A stretch of DNA of 64,000 nucleotides, from the NCBI RefSeq assembly GCF_900091415.1, contig NZ_FMHU01000002.1:558001-622000 (forward strand), given 5' to 3'. The notes under the pieces were generated by a model that searched no databases, was not told the origin of the DNA, and saw only the letters and a list, made by a program, of their open reading frames with translations. The DNA comes from Micromonospora inyonensis (GTDB lineage Bacteria; Actinomycetota; Actinomycetes; Mycobacteriales; Micromonosporaceae). Numbering within the stretch: the first letter of the stretch is position 1; every line of letters starts with the position of its first letter. Shown here in pieces: positions 28,327-37,150 of this stretch. The translations under genes and the position numbers were made by a program.

Positions 28327-28530
28327 TCACCATGCCCGGTGCCGACGCTGTCCGTCCTGAGCGCCAGGGCCCTCGTCGACAGGCATACCCAACTCGTCCT
28401 CATCCACCCGAGTGTCACGCCCACGCCGGCCGACCACGATGGACACACAGTACGGCCCAGTCCGGTGAGTGGCGAAGGCGACGACTCGTTCGGGGGCAGC
28501 TACAAGGGCCCCCTCACCGAAACCTCCCAC
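28327..28530 (-). CDS. Possible small ORF, 67 residues
   Basis: GTG start, ending 72 bp upstream of the preceding small gene. The product reads LVAAPERVVAFATHRTG, then VSIVVGRRGRD and an acidic tail. Codon third positions are less GC-rich than in the neighbours and no clear ribosome binding site is seen, so it may be non-coding. The rest of 28256-28619 shows no gene. Confidence 0.25.
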   Translation of the reverse strand: MGGFGEGALVAAPERVVAFATHRTGPYCVSIVVGRRGRDTRVDEDELGMPVDEGPGAQDGQRRHRAW

Positions 28531-28619
28531 GTCGGCGGTGACCCGTCCGCTGGCGAGCGGCCGGCAGCCGAACTGACGACCCCGTCGGCGGCCGGCCGGG
28601 AACCGCCGTTTTCGGCCGC

Positions 28620-29666
28620 TCAGACGGAGCGGGCCACCTCAATCCAGCGGTCGAGGGTCCGCGCCGCCGCGCCGGAGTCGATCGACTCGGCGGCCCGGTC
28701 CAGCCCGCTCCGGACGGCGGTGAGCAGATCGCCGTCGAGCGGCCCCTGGGTGGCGAGCGCGGCGGCGGCGTTGACCAGAACCGCGTCGCGCACCGGACCC
28801 CGCTCGCCGGCGAGCAGTCGCCGTACGACACCGGCGTTGTACGCGGCGTCAGCGCCCCGGAGGTCGGCCAGGGTGGCCCGGGGTACCCCGAGGTCGGTCG
28901 CGTCGATCAGCGCCTCTCTCACGGTGCCCTGCTGGGCCACCCAGAAGCGGGTGGGGGCGGCGGTGCTGAACTCGTCCAGCCCGTCCTCGCCGCGCATCAC
29001 CAGGACCGAGTCGCCCCGGGCCGCGAAGACGGCGGCCATCACCTGTGCCATCCGTGGGTCGAAGCAGCCGACCGCGCCGGACCGTGGCCGGGCCGGGTTG
29101 GTCAGCGGGCCGAGGAAGTTGAAGAAGGTGGGCACGCCGATCTCGCGGCGGACCGGGCCGGCGTGCCGCATACCCGGGTGGAAACGGGCGGCGAAGCAGA
29201 AGCCGATGCCGGCCTCGGTGACGCAGCGGGCGACTCCCGCCGGGTCGAGCTCCAGCGGGACGCCGAGGAACTCCAGCACGTCGGCCGTGCCACAGGAGGA
29301 GGAGGCGGCCCGGTTGCCGTGCTTGACCACCCGGACCCCGGTCCCGGCCACCACCAGGGCCGCCATGGTGGAGATGTTGACCGTGTGGGCGAGGTCGCCG
29401 CCGGTGCCGACCACGTCCAGCGCGGTGGCCCGGACCTCTTCCGGCAGCTCGACCGGGACCGCGTTGCCGAGCATCGCCTCGACCAGGCCGGCCAGCTCGG
29501 TCGGGGTCTCGCCCTTGGCCCGCAGACCGACGGCGAGGGCGGCGATCTGGATCGGTGTGGCCGAACCCGTCATGATCTCGCCCATCGCCCACGCGGTGTC
29601 GGCGGTGGAGAGCTCCTCCCCGCGCAACAGCGAGGCGAGCAGGTGCGGCCAGGTCCGATCGCCCAT
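28620..29666 (-). CDS. trpD: Anthranilate phosphoribosyltransferase
   Basis: Transfers the phosphoribosyl group of PRPP to anthranilate, the second step of the tryptophan branch, in the cytosol. 348 residues, the usual length. The PRPP-binding loop is seen as VVGTGGD with [22 protein letters not shown] follows, then the anthranilate-side GPLTNPARP segment. ATG at 29664-29666 has GGGAGG seven bases upstream. It stands alone without other trp genes, next to respiratory genes. The same trpD-ctaE-qcrCAB neighbourhood is known from mycobacteria, which supports the identification. Confidence 0.95.
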   Translation of the reverse strand: MGDRTWPHLLASLLRGEELSTADTAWAMGEIMTGSATPIQIAALAVGLRAKGETPTELAGLVEAMLGNAVPVELPEEVRATALDVVGTGGDLAHTVNISTMAALVVAGTGVRVVKHGNRAASSSCGTADVLEFLGVPLELDPAGVARCVTEAGIGFCFAARFHPGMRHAGPVRREIGVPTFFNFLGPLTNPARPRSGAVGCFDPRMAQVMAAVFAARGDSVLVMRGEDGLDEFSTAAPTRFWVAQQGTVREALIDATDLGVPRATLADLRGADAAYNAGVVRRLLAGERGPVRDAVLVNAAAALATQGPLDGDLLTAVRSGLDRAAESIDSGAAARTLDRWIEVARSV

Positions 29667-29728
29667 GGTGGGCCTCCCGATCAGGCGTGGGATGCGGGTG
29701 ACGGCATCGGCGTCGACGGTGACGGACC

Positions 29729-29749
29729 GGGCCGGACGGTCCGGCCCCG
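29729..29749 (-). terminator. GC hairpin between receiver-like gene and trpD
   Basis: Arms GGGCCGG and CCGGCCC around ACGGT, with no T-run. It lies 3' of the receiver-like gene and could end its transcript before trpD. Confidence 0.35.
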
Positions 29750-29784
29750 GGCGGGCCCGAACCGTGGGGACGCGGACGTCCGGG

Positions 29785-30192
29785 TCAGGCGGCGCGGCCG
29801 GCGCCGGCGTGCCGACGCAGCAGTTCGGCGACGGTGGCGCCGGTGGTCACCGGGTCCAGCGGGTGCACCAGGGTGGCGTCGACCTCGGCGTACGCCGCCA
29901 GCCAGCGGTCGGCGGCGCGGGCGATCACCACGCAGGTGGGGGGAGCGTCGGTGCGGTCGTCCTTGATCTGGCGGGCGATGCCGATGCCCCCGGCCGGGGT
30001 CGCCTCGCCGTCGAGCAGCATCAGGTCGATCTCGTAGTCGTCGACCAGCCGGACGCACTCGCCGTAGCTGGCCGCCTCGGTGAACTCGACGTGCAGGTCG
30101 GCGGCGGGACGGGTGCCCACCGCGAGCCGCATCCGGTCACGCACCTGCGGGTCGTCGCTGTAGAGCAGGACGGTGTAAAGACGATCGCTCAT
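29785..30192 (-). CDS. Receiver-like (pseudo-response-regulator) protein
   Basis: 135 residues from the ATG at 30190-30192 ([19 protein letters not shown]). It has the alternating strand/helix pattern of a CheY-type receiver: acidic pair after strand 1 (SDD), a phospho-acceptor-like Asp in [13 protein letters not shown], and a later [10 protein letters not shown] strand. The conserved Lys and Thr of canonical receivers are not obvious. There is no output domain. It sits between trpD and a cytochrome oxidase assembly gene. It may be a divergent receiver or a related fold without phosphorylation. Confidence 0.6.
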   Translation of the reverse strand: MSDRLYTVLLYSDDPQVRDRMRLAVGTRPAADLHVEFTEAASYGECVRLVDDYEIDLMLLDGEATPAGGIGIARQIKDDRTDAPPTCVVIARAADRWLAAYAEVDATLVHPLDPVTTGATVAELLRRHAGAGRAA

Positions 30193-30287
30193 CGCTGGCT
30201 TGGCTCCCACGTCGTAGCTGCCCGCTGATCGTACCGGTCGGGTCGGGTCGGTCGGCGTCGGTGCCCACGGCGGCCCGACGGCCCCGG

Positions 30288-31217
30288 TCAGGCCGGGGTG
30301 CTGGCGGCGCGGTCCCGGGCCTCCTTGCGGTCCAGGTCGCGGTCGATCCGACGGGCCTCCCGCTCGGACTGGCGGACCCACTGCACCACCAGTACCGCGA
30401 GCATGGTGATGCTGACGAACTCGCCGCCGGCCCAGAGGATGCCCCCGGCCACGACCTGGTCGTCCCAGGGGTCGGCCCAGCTGAGGTTCAGCGACGGGTA
30501 CCAGTCGCCGCCGAAGAGCGTGCTGCTCTGCATGATGGTGAGCCCGAGGACGGTGTGGAACGGCACCGAGAGCAGCATCAGCAGTGCCCGGCCCGGGTAC
30601 GGCCAGCGGTTCGGGATCGGGTCGAGGCCGAGCAGCGGCCAGAAGAACACGCAGCCGGTCATGATGAAGTGCGCGTGCACCACCTCGTGCGCCCACACGT
30701 GTTCCAGGGTGTACCGGTAGAGGTCGGTGAAGTAGAGCACGAACGGGTTGACCACGAAGATCGTGAAGGCGACCAGCGGGAAGGTGTAGATCCGGGCGAC
30801 CCGGCTGTGCACCACCGCCAGCAGCCGGGCGCGGGGACCCTTCGGCAGGGTGCGCAGCGCGAGGGTGAGCGGGGCGCCGAGCGCGAGGAAGATCGGCGCG
30901 ATCATGGAGAGCACCATGTGCTGGACCATGTGCACCGACAGCAACGCGGTGTCGTACGCGTGCAGTCCGGTCACCGTGACCGAGGCGATGCCGCCCAGTC
31001 CCGGTCCGAGGAAGAAGACCGTCCGGGCGACCGGCCACCGGTCGCCGCGCAGCCGCAGCCGGTGCACCCCGTAGAGGTAGAGGCCGGCGGCCAGGACCAG
31101 GCCGACCGCCAGCCAGGAGTCGAGCCGGGTCTCGGTGAAGACCCGGATGATCTCGAACGGCGGCGGCGCCTCGGCGGCGAGCACGGGTTCCGCTCCGGCG
31201 GCCGGGGCGGCGGTCAT
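30288..31217 (-). CDS. CtaG-like cytochrome c oxidase assembly membrane protein
   Basis: 309 residues from the ATG at 31215-31217. About seven hydrophobic segments are visible, for example [17 protein letters not shown] and [18 protein letters not shown]. It has conserved His clusters ([21 protein letters not shown]) typical of the caa3/CtaG family that helps copper insertion into the oxidase. The C-terminus is a charged helix ([19 protein letters not shown]). It is divergent from ctaE, 129 bp away, which fits a role in oxidase biogenesis. The actual metal-handling function is inferred from the family. Confidence 0.8.
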   Translation of the reverse strand: MTAAPAAGAEPVLAAEAPPPFEIIRVFTETRLDSWLAVGLVLAAGLYLYGVHRLRLRGDRWPVARTVFFLGPGLGGIASVTVTGLHAYDTALLSVHMVQHMVLSMIAPIFLALGAPLTLALRTLPKGPRARLLAVVHSRVARIYTFPLVAFTIFVVNPFVLYFTDLYRYTLEHVWAHEVVHAHFIMTGCVFFWPLLGLDPIPNRWPYPGRALLMLLSVPFHTVLGLTIMQSSTLFGGDWYPSLNLSWADPWDDQVVAGGILWAGGEFVSITMLAVLVVQWVRQSEREARRIDRDLDRKEARDRAASTPA

Positions 31218-31346
31218 GATCGGATCGAGGTACCACACGTTTTTCAGGCTAGGCCAGGCGAACCGGACGCCCTCCGTCGGCCCGCCGGAACGACCGTTAT
31301 GCCACCCCGATGCTCGCCGAACCTGATCGGGCGCAATAATGACCGC
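31218..31346. promoter_or_regulatory. Divergent intergenic region ctaG-like / ctaE
   Basis: 129 bp between two divergent genes of the respiratory chain, so promoters for both sides should lie here. AT-richer patches occur at 31236-31250 and 31333-31342. I could not fix individual -10/-35 elements. Confidence 0.4.
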
Positions 31347-31946
31347 GTGACTGCGGCCCCAGCCATTGACAAGAGCAGGATCCATTCCCTGACCCGACCC
31401 AACATGGTCAGTGTCGGGACGATCGTCTGGCTCTCCAGCGAGCTCATGTTCTTCGCGGCGCTGTTCGCGATGTACTTCTCCATCCGCGCGGCGGCGCCGG
31501 AGCAGTGGGAGAAGCACACCGAGGCACTCAACGTCCCGTACGCGACGACCTTCACGCTGATCCTGGTGGCGTCCTCGGTGACCTGCCAGCTCGGCGTGTT
31601 CGCCGCGGAGAAGGGCGACGTGCACGCGCTCCGGCGTTGGTTCACGCTCACCTTCGTGATGGGCCTGATCTTCGTCCTCGGCCAGCTCAACGAGTACCGC
31701 GAGCTGGTCCACGAGGGCATCAAGATCAACTCGGACGGGTACGGGTCGATGTTCTACCTGACCACCGGGTTCCACGGCCTGCACGTGACCGGCGGCCTGG
31801 TGGCCTTCATCATCTTCATGATCCGCACCACCATGGGTCGGTTCACCCCGGCCCAGGCCACGTCGGCGATCGTCGTGTCGTACTACTGGCACTTCGTCGA
31901 CGTCGTGTGGATCGGGCTCTACGCCATGATCTACTGGCTCCAGTGA
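31347..31946 (+). CDS. ctaE: Cytochrome c oxidase subunit III
   Basis: 199 residues from a GTG at 31347; the ATG just upstream is out of frame and stops at once. Five hydrophobic segments, with the subunit III pattern [16 protein letters not shown] near the start, then [14 protein letters not shown] and [19 protein letters not shown] at the end. It is the short actinobacterial form. It is a membrane subunit of the aa3 oxidase, which forms a supercomplex with the bcc complex encoded next door. qcrC follows after 64 bp on the same strand. Confidence 0.93.
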   Translation: MTAAPAIDKSRIHSLTRPNMVSVGTIVWLSSELMFFAALFAMYFSIRAAAPEQWEKHTEALNVPYATTFTLILVASSVTCQLGVFAAEKGDVHALRRWFTLTFVMGLIFVLGQLNEYRELVHEGIKINSDGYGSMFYLTTGFHGLHVTGGLVAFIIFMIRTTMGRFTPAQATSAIVVSYYWHFVDVVWIGLYAMIYWLQ

Positions 31947-32010
31947 TCTTGGCGCCGCGGCGCCGCTCCGTCCCGAGACACTAAGGTCCAACCGGTTAAG
32001 GACACAGGTC

Positions 32011-32847
32011 ATGACTTCTGACAACGACCGCCGACGCGGCCTGCTCGCGCGGCTGCGCCGCCAGCGGTCCGTGGCACCCAGCAGGGGCCGCCGCCGGCTG
32101 GGTGCCGCGGTCCGGCTGATCGCCGCGCTCATGCTGGCCGGCGGTGCCTACACCGTCTTCGCCCCGGGTGCCCAGGCGCAGGACAACCCGCCGCTCACCG
32201 GTGCCGCAGCCGAGGGCAAGGCGCTGTTCGACGTGAGCTGCGTGACCTGCCACGGCCGGAACGCGCAGGGCGTCGAGGGGCGCGGGCCGAGCCTGATCGG
32301 CGTCGGCGCGGCCTCGGTCGAGTTCCAGGTCGGCACGGGTCGGATGCCGATGGCTCGGCAGGAGGCGCAGGCGGAACGGAAGACCCCGGTCTTCACCGAC
32401 GAGGAGGTCCGCCAGCTCGCCCAGTACATCCAGGAGCTCGGCGGCGGTCCGGTGGTCCCCGAGGGTGACCTCCGCACGGACGCCAACCTCGCCACCGGTG
32501 GTGAGCTGTTCCGGATCAACTGCTCCCAGTGCCACGCCTTCGGCGGTGGTGGCGGCGCGCTCTCCTCCGGCAAGTACGCGCCCAGCCTCCGGCCCGCCAG
32601 CGACCGGCAGATCTACGCCGCCATGCTCAGCGGCCCGCAGAACATGCCGGTGTTCGGCGACAACCAGATCACCCCGGACCAGAAGGCGGACATCATCGCC
32701 TACATCCAGGAGACCCTGAAGAACGACCAGGACCCCGGTGGGTTCAACCTGGGTCGGTACGGCCCCTCGACCGAGGGACTGGCCATCTTCCTGGTCGGCA
32801 TCGTCGCGCTCGTCTTCGCTAGCCTGTGGATTGCGGGCAAGTCGTGA
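32011..32847 (+). CDS. qcrC: Ubiquinol/menaquinol-cytochrome c reductase, diheme cytochrome c subunit
   Basis: 278 residues; ATG preceded by AAGGA. N-terminal Arg-rich stretch and signal anchor (VRLIAALMLAGGAYTVFAP). Two cytochrome c domains follow, with CVTCH and CSQCH heme sites and Met ligands in RMPMA and NMPVF. A C-terminal membrane anchor (LAIFLVGIVALVFASLWIAG) comes last. The diheme cc subunit replaces soluble cytochrome c in actinobacteria and passes electrons from the bc1 part to the aa3 oxidase. Located between ctaE and qcrA as expected. Confidence 0.95.
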   Translation: MTSDNDRRRGLLARLRRQRSVAPSRGRRRLGAAVRLIAALMLAGGAYTVFAPGAQAQDNPPLTGAAAEGKALFDVSCVTCHGRNAQGVEGRGPSLIGVGAASVEFQVGTGRMPMARQEAQAERKTPVFTDEEVRQLAQYIQELGGGPVVPEGDLRTDANLATGGELFRINCSQCHAFGGGGGALSSGKYAPSLRPASDRQIYAAMLSGPQNMPVFGDNQITPDQKADIIAYIQETLKNDQDPGGFNLGRYGPSTEGLAIFLVGIVALVFASLWIAGKS

Positions 32848-32914
32848 CCGAGCGAATCGTTCGATTCAGCGCCGTGGTGCCCGCGCTCGGCACCGCCCGT
32901 AGCGAGGTGACGGC

Positions 32915-33994
32915 ATGAGCACGCACACCGAGAAGCCGGCCCGGGAGCCGATCGACCTGGACGACCCCGAGCTGACCCGGTTCGATGTCGTCCAGGAGGG
33001 CCTGCGCCGCGACGACATCGAGATCGTCCACTACGAGCCGCAGTTCGTCCCGGGCAGCAAGGCCGAGCGCCGCACCACCCGGCTGGTCGCCTCGTTCTTC
33101 CTGCTCACCGGGCTTGCCGCGACGGCCTTCCTGGTCGTCTACATCTGGTGGCCGTGGCAGTACGAGCCGGGCAACGGCGGGGACAAGCTCTACACCCCGC
33201 TGCTCGGCCTGACCCTGGGCGTGGCCCTGCTCGGCATCGGCTTCGGCATCCTCACCTGGGGCAAGAAGCTGCTGCCCAAGGAGGTCGCCATCCAGGACCG
33301 GCACGAGGGCGAGGTCGACCAGGAGGGTCGCAAGATCACCGGGCAGACCATGCTCTACGTCGCCGACGAGCTGGGCGTGAAGCGTCGTCCGCTGCTGGGG
33401 ATCTCGTTGCTGGCCGGTCTCGCGCCGGTCGGCGCGGTCGCCGCCGCGCCGCTGATCGGCGGTCTGATCAAGCAGCCGCACGAGAACAACCAGATGTTCA
33501 CCACCGGCTTCCACCCCGGCGAGCGGGGCGAGCGGATCCGCCTGGTCCGTGAGGACGGCCGGCCGGTCCGCCCGGCCGACATCAGCGCCGGTGGCCAGAT
33601 CACCGTCTTCCCGGGCATCGAGCACGGCGTGAGCAACAAGCACGCCGATTCGGTGACCCTCCTGATCCACCTGCGGGAGTCCGACGCCATCGAGGCGCGT
33701 CAGTCCAACGAGCGGGTCGGCCGCGGCGGCTACATGTGGGGCAACTACGCGGCCTACTCCAAGATCTGCACGCACGCGGGCTGCCCGGCCAGCCTCTACG
33801 AGCAGCAGACCAACCGGCTGCTCTGCCCCTGCCACCAGTCGCAGTTCCTGATCACCGACAACGCCCGGCCCATCTTCGGCCCGGCCAGCCGGCGCCTGCC
33901 GCAGCTGCCGATCGAGGTGGACGACGAGGGCTTCTTCGTGGCAAAGTCCGACTACACCGAGACCGTCGGGCCCGACTTCTGGGAGCGGCCATGA
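32915..33994 (+). CDS. qcrA: Rieske iron-sulfur subunit of the cytochrome bc1 complex
   Basis: 359 residues. Three hydrophobic segments (about 52-75, 90-112, 150-172), as in actinobacterial QcrA, which has more transmembrane helices than the mitochondrial protein. The 2Fe-2S site is seen as CTHAGC and, after 16 residues, CPCHQSQF. The stop overlaps the qcrB start (ATGA at 33991-33994), implying translational coupling. The start ATG has GAGGTGACGGC upstream. Confidence 0.95.
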   Translation: MSTHTEKPAREPIDLDDPELTRFDVVQEGLRRDDIEIVHYEPQFVPGSKAERRTTRLVASFFLLTGLAATAFLVVYIWWPWQYEPGNGGDKLYTPLLGLTLGVALLGIGFGILTWGKKLLPKEVAIQDRHEGEVDQEGRKITGQTMLYVADELGVKRRPLLGISLLAGLAPVGAVAAAPLIGGLIKQPHENNQMFTTGFHPGERGERIRLVREDGRPVRPADISAGGQITVFPGIEHGVSNKHADSVTLLIHLRESDAIEARQSNERVGRGGYMWGNYAAYSKICTHAGCPASLYEQQTNRLLCPCHQSQFLITDNARPIFGPASRRLPQLPIEVDDEGFFVAKSDYTETVGPDFWERP

Positions 33995-35622
33995 AGCGCC
34001 GAAAGTTTGACATGGCAGCGGTGCCTGGCAAGGCCGCTGCCGGGGTGGACGACCGTTTCGGCGTGTCGACCCCGCTGCGCCGGGTGCTCAACAAGGTCTT
34101 CCCGGACCACTGGTCGTTCCTGCTGGGCGAGATCGCGCTCTTCTCGTTCATCGTCCTGCTGCTGACCGGTGTCTTCCTGACCTTCTTCTTCGAGCCCGCG
34201 CTCACCGAGGTCATCTACAACGGCAGTTACGCACCGCTGCGCGGCACGCCGATGTCGGCCGCGTACGCCTCCAGCCTGGACATCTCGTTCGACGTCCGGG
34301 GCGGCCTGATCATGCGGCAGATGCACCACTGGGCCGCGCTGTTGTTCATGGCCGCGATCGTCGTGCACATGCTCCGGGTCTTCTTCACCGGCGCGTTCCG
34401 CAAGCCGCGTGAGACGAACTGGATCATCGGCTCGCTGCTCTTCTGGGTCGGCTTCCTGGCCGGATTCACCGGCTACTCGCTGCCGGACGACGGTCTCTCC
34501 GGCACCGGCCTGCGGATCGCCTCGGGGATCATGCTCTCCATTCCGGTGGTCGGCTCCTGGGTCACGTCGTCGATCTTCGGCGGTGAGTTCCCCGGCGAGA
34601 TCATCATCAGCCGGTTCTACATCGCCCACGTGCTGCTCATCCCGGGTCTGCTGGTCGCGCTGATCAGCGCGCACGTCGGGCTGGTCTTCAAGCAGAAGCA
34701 CACCCAGTGGCCCGGTCCCGGCCGGACCAACGACAACGTGGTCGGCGAACGGATGTTCCCGCGCTACGTGCTCAAGCAGGGCGGCTTCTTCATGGTCGTC
34801 TTCGGTGTCATCGCGCTGATGGGCGGCCTGTTCCAGATCAACCCGATCTGGCTGTTCGGTCCGTACGAGGCGTGGGTGGTGTCGGCGGCGAGCCAGCCCG
34901 ACTGGTACGTCATGTTCCTCGACGGCTCGACCCGACTGATGCCCGCCTGGGAGATCAACATCCCGATCGGCGACGGCTACGTCATCCCGCCGTTGTTCTG
35001 GCCGACGGTGGTGCTGCCCGGCATCCTGGTGGGTCTGTCGACGCTCTACCCGTTCGTCGAGGCCCGCCAGCTCAAGGACTACCGGGCGCACAACCTGCTC
35101 CAGCGTCCGCGGGACGTGCCGCACCGCACCGCTCTCGGTGCCATGGCCGTCGCCTTCTACCTGGTCCTGACGCTCTCCGGCGCCAACGACGTGATCGCGG
35201 ACAAGTTCCAGATCAGCCTGAACGCGATGACCTGGGCCGGCCGGATCGGCCTGCTGGTCCTGCCACCGCTGGCCTACTACGTGACGTACCGGATCTGCCT
35301 CGGTCTCCAGCAGCACGACCGCGAGGTCCTCGCCCACGGCGTGGAGACCGGCATCATCCGGCGGTTGCCGGACGGCCGGTTCGAGGAGGTCCACCAGCCG
35401 CTCAGCGCGGCGGACGGCCACGCCGACGGCCACGGCGAGCTGGAGTACGTCGGCTGGGTGGTGCCGAAGAAGATGAACCGGCTCGGTGCCCTGGGCCCGG
35501 CCATCCGGGGCTTCTTCTACCCGATCGAGAAGCCGGTCGAGGCGCCGGTCTCGCCGGGACACCCGCCCGTTGAGCCCCGACCGGAGCGGCAGGAGATCGG
35601 CAGCGGCCCGAGCCGCCACTGA
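33991..35622 (+). CDS. qcrB: Cytochrome b subunit of the bc1 complex
   Basis: 543 residues. Contains the cytochrome b core with heme-ligating His pairs (MRQMHHWAALLFMAAIVVH; YIAHVLLIPGLLVALISAHVG) and the Qo-site region. A long hydrophilic C-terminal extension (~110 residues, Pro- and His-rich) is typical of actinobacterial QcrB. Oxidises menaquinol and feeds QcrC. Last gene of the ctaE-qcrCAB set, followed by a large palindrome. Confidence 0.95.
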   Translation: MKRRKFDMAAVPGKAAAGVDDRFGVSTPLRRVLNKVFPDHWSFLLGEIALFSFIVLLLTGVFLTFFFEPALTEVIYNGSYAPLRGTPMSAAYASSLDISFDVRGGLIMRQMHHWAALLFMAAIVVHMLRVFFTGAFRKPRETNWIIGSLLFWVGFLAGFTGYSLPDDGLSGTGLRIASGIMLSIPVVGSWVTSSIFGGEFPGEIIISRFYIAHVLLIPGLLVALISAHVGLVFKQKHTQWPGPGRTNDNVVGERMFPRYVLKQGGFFMVVFGVIALMGGLFQINPIWLFGPYEAWVVSAASQPDWYVMFLDGSTRLMPAWEINIPIGDGYVIPPLFWPTVVLPGILVGLSTLYPFVEARQLKDYRAHNLLQRPRDVPHRTALGAMAVAFYLVLTLSGANDVIADKFQISLNAMTWAGRIGLLVLPPLAYYVTYRICLGLQQHDREVLAHGVETGIIRRLPDGRFEEVHQPLSAADGHADGHGELEYVGWVVPKKMNRLGALGPAIRGFFYPIEKPVEAPVSPGHPPVEPRPERQEIGSGPSRH

Positions 35623-35644
35623 TCGCCAGAACCACCGCAGCACC

Positions 35645-35678
35645 CGTGGCGCCCGCCGGAATTCCGGCGGGCGCCACG
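35645..35678 (+). terminator. Perfect palindrome after qcrB
   Basis: Two 17-base arms meet at GAATTC: left arm CGTGGCGCCCGCCGGAA, right arm its exact complement. It lies 22 bases after the qcrB stop. There is no T-run, as is usual for high-GC actinomycetes. Likely transcript end or 3' stabiliser of the qcr operon. Confidence 0.65.
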
Positions 35679-35825
35679 CCCGTTCCGGCTCCCATCTCCC
35701 GCCGACTCCCACCCGTTCCGGCTTCCGTTTCCCGCCCGGCTCCCCGCCCGCCGTCCGGCGCGGCACCGGGGGTTAAACCCGGTCAGCCGGGTATCCGTGC
35801 GGTCCAACGACAACGGGGAGGGAAC

Positions 35826-36527
35826 ATGTTGGGTATCAAACGGCTCGGGGTGCTGGCTGCCCTGATCCTGGTCGGGCTGGCACCCGCCGCCGCGGCCCAG
35901 GCGGCCCAGCCGTCGACGCAGGACCGGCAGTACCTGCAGGCGGTCCACCAGGTGAACCTGGCCGAGATCGTCACCGGCGAACTGGCCCAGCAGAAGGGGC
36001 AGAACCAGCGGGTCAAGGACCTGGGTGCCCGCTTCGTCACCGACCACACCCAGTTCGACCAGACCGTGCAGGACACGGCGAAGCAGCTCGGCGTCGAGCT
36101 GCCGACCGAGCCGACCGCGGACCAGCAGGCCGTGGTGGACCAGCTGAACAACGTCAACGGTGCCGAGTTCGACCGGCAGTGGGTGACCGCCGAGCTGGCC
36201 GGGCACGTCCAGGCCATCCAGGCCACCCAGACCGAGATCTCGCAGGGCACCGAGCAGTCCGTGGTGCAGCTGGCCCAGGACGCCCTGCCGGTGCTCCAGG
36301 CGCACTACGACGAGCTGGTGTCCCTGGCGGAGGAGTTGGGCGTGCCGGTTCCGCAGGCCAGTGCCAGCGGTACCCCGGGTCCGGGCACCAGTGGTACGCC
36401 CGCGCCGGCTCCGTCGGTGACCACGCCGTCCGCCCCGGGTGGTACGGCCACCACGCCGGCCCCGGGTGGCACCACCGGTCCGGGGCAGGGTGGCGTCACC
36501 GAGACGCCGGCCCCGACGGGTAGCTGA
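35826..36527 (+). CDS. Secreted DUF4142-family protein
   Basis: 233 residues; ATG preceded by GGGGAGGG. Signal peptide (VLAALILVGLAPAAAAQAA, cleavage after AQA likely). A four-helix DUF4142 domain follows (about 30-175) with DRQYLQAVHQVNLAEI, a DLGARFVTDHTQFDQ helix and an ALPVLQAHYDEL end. The tail (~45 residues) is Gly/Thr/Pro-rich and low complexity. The family is ferritin-like in fold; its role is unknown. Convergent with the AsnC-like gene. Confidence 0.8.
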   Translation: MLGIKRLGVLAALILVGLAPAAAAQAAQPSTQDRQYLQAVHQVNLAEIVTGELAQQKGQNQRVKDLGARFVTDHTQFDQTVQDTAKQLGVELPTEPTADQQAVVDQLNNVNGAEFDRQWVTAELAGHVQAIQATQTEISQGTEQSVVQLAQDALPVLQAHYDELVSLAEELGVPVPQASASGTPGPGTSGTPAPAPSVTTPSAPGGTATTPAPGGTTGPGQGGVTETPAPTGS

Positions 36528-36540
36528 TCAACTGCACGAG

Positions 36541-36568
36541 CGCCGGTCCACCTCCGGGTGGGCCGGCG
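36541..36568. terminator. Bidirectional hairpin between convergent genes
   Basis: A 12-bp stem CGCCGGTCCACC / GGTGGGCCGGCG (one G-T pair) with a TCCG tetraloop. It lies between the DUF4142 stop (36527) and the AsnC-like stop (36631), so it can serve both strands. Confidence 0.6.
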
Positions 36569-36630
36569 TACGTGTGTCCCCGGGACCGGTGCCCGCCGCG
36601 CTCCGGTGGGTCCGGGGCGCGTGCTTCGGC

Positions 36631-36918
36631 TCAGTCGGCGTTGGCCAGCCCGATCGCGAACGCCTCCTCCAGGTCGTGCTGCGAGTACGCCCGGAAGGCG
36701 ATGTGCGACTCGGTGTTGAGCACCCCGGGAACCTTGGAGATGCGGCCGGCGATCACCTGGGCGATCTGCTCGAACTCGCGTACCCGGACCATGGCGATGA
36801 GGTCCACGTGACCGGCCACCGAGTAGACCTCGCTGACCCCGGGCAGGGCGGCGAGCGCCTCGGCCACCTCGGGGATCGCGTCGGTGGCACAGTCGATCAG
36901 CACGATGGCGGTGATCAC
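36631..36918 (-). CDS. Stand-alone Lrp/AsnC ligand-binding (RAM) domain protein
   Basis: 95 residues from GTG. It lacks the helix-turn-helix half of AsnC/Lrp regulators and consists of the alpha/beta RAM fold: AIVLIDCATDAIPEVAEALAA, GVSEVYSVAGHVDLIAMVRV, and GVLNTESHIAFRAYSQHDLEE. Such single-domain proteins bind amino acids or similar ligands and may modulate full-length paralogues. Common in actinomycetes near the qcr cluster; target unknown. Confidence 0.85.
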   Translation of the reverse strand: MITAIVLIDCATDAIPEVAEALAALPGVSEVYSVAGHVDLIAMVRVREFEQIAQVIAGRISKVPGVLNTESHIAFRAYSQHDLEEAFAIGLANAD

Positions 36919-37012
36919 GGGGAACTTCTCCGTTCGTCGACGTCACGCCCATGCTAGTGGCTGCCGGGTCCCCGGACTCCGCCCGCCGCCCCGCCGCCCG
37001 GCGGGCGCTGGG

Positions 37013-37068
37013 TGGAAGCAGGGGACCCCTGCACGACAGAAAGCGGTAACAAGGGACCCCTGCTTCCA
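37013..37068. repeat. Intergenic inverted-repeat element
   Basis: Outer arms TGGAAGCAGGGG (37013-37024) and CCCCTGCTTCCA (37057-37068). Inside, GCAGGGGACCCCTGC is itself palindromic. Two GGTCGGCTGCTTC copies follow (about 37079 and 37108). I recall similar GGGGACCCCTGCTT elements scattered between Micromonospora genes, so this is probably a genome-wide repeat. Confidence 0.55.
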
Positions 37069-37150
37069 CTGGAGCACCCGGTCGGCTGCTTCCACTTGAG
37101 CGCCCCGGTCGGCTGCTTCGGCCGTTCGGGCGACTCGGCACGGAGAGGGG

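Noticed and set aside
36000..36250. Antisense frames opposite the DUF4142 gene
   Set aside because: Trp/Ser-rich antisense readings with no start signals; shadows of the plus-strand gene.
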